Shown: in pieces, positions 58,561-64,000 of the stretch | Layout of the letters: every line of letters begins with the position of its first letter | Numbering within the stretch: position 1 is the first letter of the stretch | Assembly: GCA_963681505.1 (NCBI GenBank) | Contig: OY811974.1 | Location: forward strand, 1,943,124-2,007,123 | Reading direction: 5' to 3' | Source: Eunapius fragilis | Lineage: Eukaryota > Porifera > Demospongiae > Spongillida > Spongillidae | Length of the DNA stretch: 64,000 bases | The notes under the pieces: model-generated | Database searches by the model: none | Told to the model about the DNA's origin: nothing | What the model saw: the letters and a program-made list of their open reading frames with translations, nothing else | Made by a program: the position numbers and the translations under genes

Positions 58561-58615
58561 TCATCAGTATTGATCCGTCCATGCATACAAGAAAGGAAGT
58601 GCGGACGGAACACAG

Positions 58616-59518
58616 ATGGCTCCCAACAGTGTGCTACTTGTTCTTTGCCTACTTGGTTGTGGTGCCCTAGCCGTTCCAAAAACTGGACGTTTGGGTGCAA
58701 ACGCAGACCCAGAACTCCACAACCCTGAAGAGTACGTAGTGAAGCCTACGTACGACGAGGACGTTGATCAGGACACGATTGTGAACGATTTTGAAGAAGG
58801 GCGAAACCGAGTTTACTTTCAAGCAGCTACCTCAGTCTCACCGTTCCCTTCCGATATCCCCAGCGCTCCCCTGGCGTGCGGCTGGAAGAGAATCGGCTAT
58901 CTCGATATGACAGACCCAACGCAGCAGTGCTTTGATGCATGGAAGAAGTATAGCTCTCCAAGAGCGGCTTGCGGGAGAAAGAGCGCATCTGGCGGATGCG
59001 ACTCTGTTCTGCTACCTGCCTCTGGATATAGTTACCAAACCGTGTGCGGAAGGTTTCGAGGTTACCAGGTCGGAACACCTGATGGGTTCGACGGCAAAGG
59101 CCGAGGCATAGAGGGCCCGTACGTTGACGGCATCAGCCTGACGTACGGGGCCGCCGGAGCGCGAAATCACGTCTTCACTTACGCAGTGGGGTGGTCGGAA
59201 ACGAGCTCGGCTCCCAACCCTTGTCCGTGCGCTACAGGCCCGGCACCTCCGGCCTTCGTGGGTTCAAACTATCACTGCGAGTCGGGCAACCCTGGACCAA
59301 CCTACTCATATGGTATCATGTACAGTCAGGATCCCCTGTGGGACGGACAGCAGTGCGGAGGTGGCGAGGGATCGTGTTGCAGTACCCAGAACCTCGCCTG
59401 GTTTTGCACTCAGCTCTCCGCTCCCGTTTCCAGTGACTTAGAAGTCCGCATATGCATGGACGAAGATATCGGTAATGAAGACGTCGCGATCGAGTATTTG
59501 GAGGTTTACGTGAAATAA
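58616..59518 (+). CDS. Secreted cysteine-rich protein of the DPLWDG family (function unknown)
   Basis: One exon encodes 300 residues. Residues 1-19 are a clear signal peptide (MAPNSVLLVLCLLGCGALA). After an acidic propeptide-like stretch comes the family core: CGWKRIGYLDMTDPTQQC-F-D-AW, RAACGRKSASGGCDSVLLP, VCGRFRGYQVGTPDGF, YVDGISLTYGAAGARNHVFT, CPCATG...PAFVGSNYHCESGN, DPLWDGQQCGGGEGSCCST, then AWFCTQLSAPVSSDLEVRIC and EYLEVYVK. This extracellular module (W-x-x-I/V-x-x-LDM-x-DP-x-Q-x-CP ... DPLWDG-x-x-CG ... CC ... LP-x-P-x-x-DD-x-E-x-R-x-C) is widespread in sponges, cnidarians and some deuterostomes, with no settled function. It is usually next to or fused to extracellular-matrix domains, but here it stands alone. 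Roughly fifteen cysteines suggest several disulphides. A TATA box lies 65 bp upstream. Confidence 0.88.
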   Translation: MAPNSVLLVLCLLGCGALAVPKTGRLGANADPELHNPEEYVVKPTYDEDVDQDTIVNDFEEGRNRVYFQAATSVSPFPSDIPSAPLACGWKRIGYLDMTDPTQQCFDAWKKYSSPRAACGRKSASGGCDSVLLPASGYSYQTVCGRFRGYQVGTPDGFDGKGRGIEGPYVDGISLTYGAAGARNHVFTYAVGWSETSSAPNPCPCATGPAPPAFVGSNYHCESGNPGPTYSYGIMYSQDPLWDGQQCGGGEGSCCSTQNLAWFCTQLSAPVSSDLEVRICMDEDIGNEDVAIEYLEVYVK

Positions 59519-59739
59519 TCGAGCCTGCCGACGTGTAGTTAGTCACGAGTGCATTTGTACCGTATGCTATAGCTCGCTTGGGCTAGTATTATAGTGTAGT
59601 TTTTAAGAGACTTGTGACTATGCAATGTGTGCCTTTGCTGCTTAAAAAAATTTCAATACCTTGAAATTGTAATATCAGCTGCATTACAAGATAGTCTCGT
59701 GCCCAGCCCTCAGCTGCGATGATTACATCTCCATGGATC

Positions 59740-59823
<84 letters not shown>

Positions 59824-59835
59824 CGCGTGTGTGTT
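59740..59835. repeat. (GT)n microsatellite
   Basis: About 45 GT units with GCAT and GCGCG interruptions. Confidence 0.95.
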
Positions 59836-59939
59836 ACCCTCGGCTCCAGATATAAGTACATCACAGTGCGATGGAATCTATGATAATAGAATATCTATGG
59901 TTAGAGTCCTATAGTGATATGTAGTCCGATGTCACGTGT

Positions 59940-60145
59940 CAGCTGGTTATATGGCATCATGGTGGAGAGGGTGGGGGGGGGGGGGGGGGGGGGGGGGGGG
60001 GAGTGGATGTGGTGGCGGGAGCTATAGGCGTATGCCCCTCGCTTTCAGCCCTGTTCGAAGTTCGATGTATACGTCGATCTGGCTAGCGACGTTTATGCAC
60101 CAATATATGGTACTACACTCCGAAGAGGGCTTTGAATGTTAACCC
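59940..60145. repeat. Dispersed repeat with G run (inverted partner at 51,125-51,260)
   Basis: AGCTATAGGCGTA, TTCAGCCCTGTTCGAAGTTC, GATGT and AGGGCTTTGAATGTTAAC recur as their reverse complements at 51,132-51,235. A G run of about 30 lies at 59,970-60,000. Part of the palindromic MITE family of 56,416-56,539 (TTCGAAGTTCGATGTA, CTGGCTAGCGA). Confidence 0.7.
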
Positions 60146-60528
60146 TTTGACTGTCGTTTAGGCATGTATGCACACACAAACGTTACAGCATTCACGCATG
60201 ATTTAGAACTTGCTTGCAAGAATGCGTTGATCAGTCACAACTGGCTGATGCATGCGTATGCTTGCTGCACTTGTAACCTTATAAGTACATGTACAAAGTC
60301 TTCTCGCACTACATAAATGACCTCACTTCACTAATGTACCACTTTATGTTCTCTAATTAGAACAAGAATGTGCATCCCAGATCAGTGTAGTATACATGTA
60401 TCACTCCTCCACCTCTTGCTAATGGGTTGTTGCAACAAAAGGTACCAGCAAGTTACAATTTGGACACACAAAATGTTCTTGCACAGGGCCCTAATATATT
60501 CAATATTTGTATGACTATGAAGTTACTT

Positions 60529-60819
60529 ACAAGATATAAAAATTTAATTAAAATAAAATTGGTGATGTAGGATTTGTAGACACCAATTGAGTAAAAAGTA
60601 AGGAAACAAGGAATTACGGATATTAGGCATTCATTTAATTATAAATATTACAGACCTACATTTAGCACAGAATTTCAAGGAGGTAGATTTGCTAAATAAT
60701 GTAGGTCTGTAATATTTATAATTAAATGAATGCCTAATATAAACCTTACTTTTTACTCAATTGGTGTCTACAAATCCTACATCACCAATTTTATTTTAAT
60801 TAAATTTTTATATCTTGTT
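60529..60819. mobile_element. Long palindrome of the ACAAG family (copy D, hairpin only)
   Basis: It starts ACAAGATATAAAAATTTAAT and ends with its complement CTTGT. It has the shared inner block GTAAAAAGTAAGGAAACAAG and the loop-side CTACATTTAGCACA, as in copies A-C, but most of the arm sequence differs. There is no body or small hairpin beside it. Confidence 0.8.
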
Positions 60820-60848
60820 TCACACATTTTTATGCTAGGTGCTGTACA

Positions 60849-61083
60849 TGTAAGCCGGGATCCGCCTGTAGTAATAAGCTAAAATTATAAGGGGGCTTGT
60901 CCAAACTATGTTTGGAAAAATTAGCGTCATTGTTGTTACGCAGCCCTATCCCCGTGACAAGGTACCAAGCAACAGGATGCTTTTTGATAACGGCACAGCT
61001 CACGCGCACCACACGTAGCGTACACACAAGAAATCAAAGACAGCCGTACGCGCATGCGCGTACACATACATCATCTCTTAACA
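60849..61083 (-). repeat. 3' LTR of the Ty3-like element
   Basis: On the minus strand it begins TGTTAAG and ends CTTACA, the expected short inverted TG...CA ends. It follows a polypurine tract (AAGTGGGGGGGGGA at about 61,084-61,098), which primes plus-strand synthesis. It is 235 bp long, short for the group. The 5' LTR, and so the target duplication, lies outside the window. Confidence 0.82.
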
Positions 61084-61101
61084 TCCCCCCCCCCACTTAA
61101 G

Positions 61102-64000
61102 TTAACATTGTTCAACAAAACGTTCAGGCTTCTTGCTGATCCTCCCAGACCGAGTAGTGGTGACCCTTGGCTCAGGAACCCCAGTAGGTGGTTCTTGATC
61201 AGGGGGTGCTTTCTGTTTGGGCACCTTTGGCACACTGCTGGGTCCTGGTTTTTTCAATTTGGGTACCGCATTGGGTACTGCCATGGATGGCACTGGGCCC
61301 ACTGGACTGGGCAGTTCCCGGTCCTTGGGAATATCTTTGGACTGGTCAGGTAACTGGTCTAACTCTGGTTCTGGACACCCCAAATCCAGCGGTGGCGAGT
61401 TCCACGAGGGCTTGACGAACTGTCGATTCCGATGCAAGAGTTGTCCATCGACTTCCACTGTATAGGAGTTCTTTGAGAGCTGCCCCTCGCACTTTCCTCT
61501 CATCCACTGTGTTTTCCTGGCCCTCAGGTCTTGCACCAGTACGGGTTCCCCTTTCCTTAGCGGTGCGAACGTAGACCCTTTACCACTTCGATACAATTGG
61601 ATTTGGGCTTGTTTGTGGACCTTCTTCTCCCAGGTTCCTTGTGGCAATTTCGCTGCTAGTTTAGCCTCACTGCTGGTAATCGCTCCCCTTGTTCGGCGTG
61701 CAAATAAACGCTGGCTCGGACTTGTGTCCAAACCGGCAGTGGGAGTGTTTCTCCACTCCAGCAGGGCTAGGTAGGGATCTCGACTTCTCTTGAACAAACG
61801 CTTTGCGATCTTAACAGCCGATTCAGCTTTCCCATTGGATTGGCTGTTATAGGGTGATGAGACTGTTTGCTGAAATTCCCATGCCTTGGCAAAAGACCGA
61901 AATTCGTGCGACATGAACTGGGGGCCTCCATCCGTATGAACCACTAGGGGAATCCCATGTCTGGCGAAATTTCGTTTGGTTGCTTCAACGACAGTAGAGG
62001 CTAAAGTGTTCGGTAGTTCTGACACCTCAAAGAAATCCGTCAGATAGTCGACCATTATGAGGAACTCCTTTCCTTTGCACTTAAACAGATCCATCCCCAC
62101 TTTGCTCCAAGGCTGTTTTGGAATATCATGTGCCAATAATTTGCCTCTTGGTTGGGCGGGACTGTCCTCCTCACAGATGGGGCACTGTTTAGTGACTCTG
62201 TATATGTCCTCAGCCATCCCTGGCCAGTAGACAGCGTCGCGTGCTCGTCTCAAGGTTGATTCACTGCCCATGTGACTTGCGTGCAATTTCTGCAAGTAGT
62301 TCTCTCTAAGACCTTCTGGTACTACTACTTGATCTCCTTTGAAGATGACACCATCACGCACCACCAATAGCTCCCTAAAATTCCAGTATTTCCTGACAGC
62401 CTCTGGTAGTTCCCTCCAATGAGCAGGCCAACCTTGCTTAATCACCTGGCTCAGTGCCATCTGTTCTGAATCTGTGACTGCTGCCCTCTTCACCTCCATC
62501 AACCTCTCGTCCTTCACCCGCACAAAGTCTCTCTCCTCAACAGCCTCTAACTCACTGGAGTAGTCATCCCCACAAACGTGGATAGCCATGATCCCTTGCA
62601 GGGTTAGGTCCTCATCCTCTACAGCTGGTGACTCGGTAGTCGGCAACCTGGACAGAACGTCCGCAATCACCTGCTGCTCTCCAGGTCGATAAACCACTTC
62701 AATGTCATATCTCTGTAATGCCAGGAGCATGCGCTGCAACCGTCTAGGAGCTGCTAATATGGATTTCTTGGTGATAACTTCCAGGGGCTTATGGTCCGTT
62801 TCCACTTTAACCTTTTTTCCATATATGTACTGATCAAATTTGCTACAGGCAAAGGCGATAGCTAGACATTCTAACTCCAGGGCCACATAGTTCTTCTCTG
62901 CTTTGGTCAACGATCTGGACACCGAAGCCACTGGTCGCCCTCCCTGCAACAAAGTAGCCCCCAGCCCCTCTGTACTGGCATCGCACTGGATGACCACGGG
63001 CTTACTGACGTCATAAAACGCTAAGATTTGATCCTTGCAAATCATGTCCTTGAGCCTTTCAAAAGCTGCTTGTTCTTCTAATCCCCACTGGAACTCACTG
63101 TCCTTTTCAGTTAGGCGACGTAAGGGTTCGCTGGTTGCAGACAGGTTAGGGATAAACTTGGCTAGATAATTGCACATTCCTAGGAACCGTCTCACGTCTG
63201 TCACTGACTTTGGGGCGGCCATCTGTTGAATAGCTTTAACCTTGGCAGGGTCCGGACTCACTCCTTTGCTTGAAATCCGGTGGCCAATGTACTGCAGCTC
63301 AGACTTATGAAGTCTCATCTTCTCTTTATTAAACTTGATATTGGTTTTTCGAGCTCTCATCAACAACTGCACAAGCGCCTCATCATGCCTTTGTCGGGCT
63401 TCTTCATCTGTTTTCCCACCACCAAAGACCAGAACATCGTCTGCGACGACTGCCACACCCTCTATTCCATGAAGTGCTGCCTGGAGCCGCCGCTGAAACT
63501 CTTCTGGGGCTGACGAGATTCCAAATGGCATCCTCAACCAACGATATCTTCCTTTTGGACCCCAGAACGTAGTTAAGAAACTGGATCGATCACTGAGTTT
63601 CACATGCATAAAACCATCTTTGACATCGAGCAAACTGAATACTCTTGCCTCCTTTAGAGCAGGTAAGACATCCTCCAAGACTGGCATGTTAAAGTGGCTT
63701 CGCTTGATGGCCTTATTTAAATCTCGGGGGTCCAAACATATTCTCACTTGGGCTTTATCTGCTTTCCAGACTGCGGTGAGATTACTTATCCACTCAGACG
63801 GCCCATCCACCTTGGCAATCCAACCCTCTTCTTCCATTTCCGCTAGTTTGCTTTCCACTGCCTTTTTCATCACATGTGGAATTCTTCTGGGTCTGTTCTG
63901 TACTGAAGGCACCCCCTCCTCCAGCTCAATTTCGTATTCACCAGGCAAACAGCCAGTACCCCTAAAGACATCTTGATAACTGCTCAATATGGCATCCTTG
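61102..64000 (-). mobile_element. Ty3/gypsy-type retrotransposon pol (RT, RNase H, integrase), runs off the window
   Basis: An open frame of over 960 codons without stops, entering from the right edge. In order: reverse transcriptase (FSLLDVKDGFMHVKL, RWLRMPFGISSAPEEFQ, and VVADDVLVFG with the metal-binding DD), RNase H (VIQCDASTEGLGATLLQGG, then VALELECLAIAFACSKF and VETDHKP), the H2C2 zinc finger of integrase (H-AS-H ... C-P-I-C), and the integrase core with its D, D and E in GMDLFK, HTDGGPQF and NGKAESAVK. The last about 120 residues are proline- and lysine-rich, with an RSGRISKKPERF motif. Stop is at 61,102, right before the polypurine tract. Intact frame and motifs suggest a recent, possibly active insertion. 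Gag and protease are beyond the window. Confidence 0.93.

Overview
This is an animal nuclear DNA window. It has many short GT-AG introns, long CA, GA and homopolymer runs, many hairpin transposons, and one 20.7-kb multi-exon gene that is clearly an ANKHD1/ANKRD17 (Mask) orthologue. Several contents point to an early-branching marine invertebrate, with a demosponge as my best guess: a secreted 'DPLWDG' protein family common in sponges and cnidarians, a short stand-alone death-domain exon of a type expanded in sponges, reverse-transcriptase-derived fragments, and a Ty3-type retrotransposon. That assignment is an inference, because no rRNA or mitochondrial marker is present.

Layout. 1-14,400 is gene-poor: hairpin elements, two decayed reverse-transcriptase fragments, long G runs and four tandem-repeat arrays, the largest a 25-bp satellite at 12.45-13.2 kb. 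14,416-15,089 (+) is a three-exon gene of unknown function. 15.2-19.4 kb holds a broken copy of the 3' end of the Mask gene, a MITE, a foldback with an internal minisatellite and a composite double-hairpin element. 19,446-40,120 (-) is the Mask orthologue: two ankyrin blocks, a KH domain and an unexpected C-terminal SAM domain. A 335-bp divergent promoter separates it from GPD1 (40,456-44,968, +), which carries a duplicated, phase-compatible copy of exon 5. An intronless D-amino-acid/D-aspartate oxidase follows at 46,354-47,367 (+), then a truncated MNS1-like ciliary gene (47.9-48.6 kb, +) and a death-domain exon (49.0-49.3 kb, -). 49.4-58.4 kb is transposon-rich, including a 1.65-kb near-perfect foldback with a second palindrome nested in one arm. 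58,616-59,518 (+) is the secreted DPLWDG gene with a TATA box. The window ends in a Ty3-like element on the minus strand (3' LTR 60,849-61,083; intact pol to the window edge).

How the parts relate. The conserved genes are housekeeping: glycerol-3-phosphate/NADH balance, D-amino-acid oxidation, and a scaffold/RNA-binding protein. They are not an operon or pathway. The most notable features are four. First, Mask appears to have gained a SAM domain. Second, GPD1 may use mutually exclusive exons. Third, a segmental duplication left the unknown gene intact in one copy and the Mask 3' end intact in the other. Fourth, a transposon family keeps paired hairpins at both ends although the arm sequences differ between copies.
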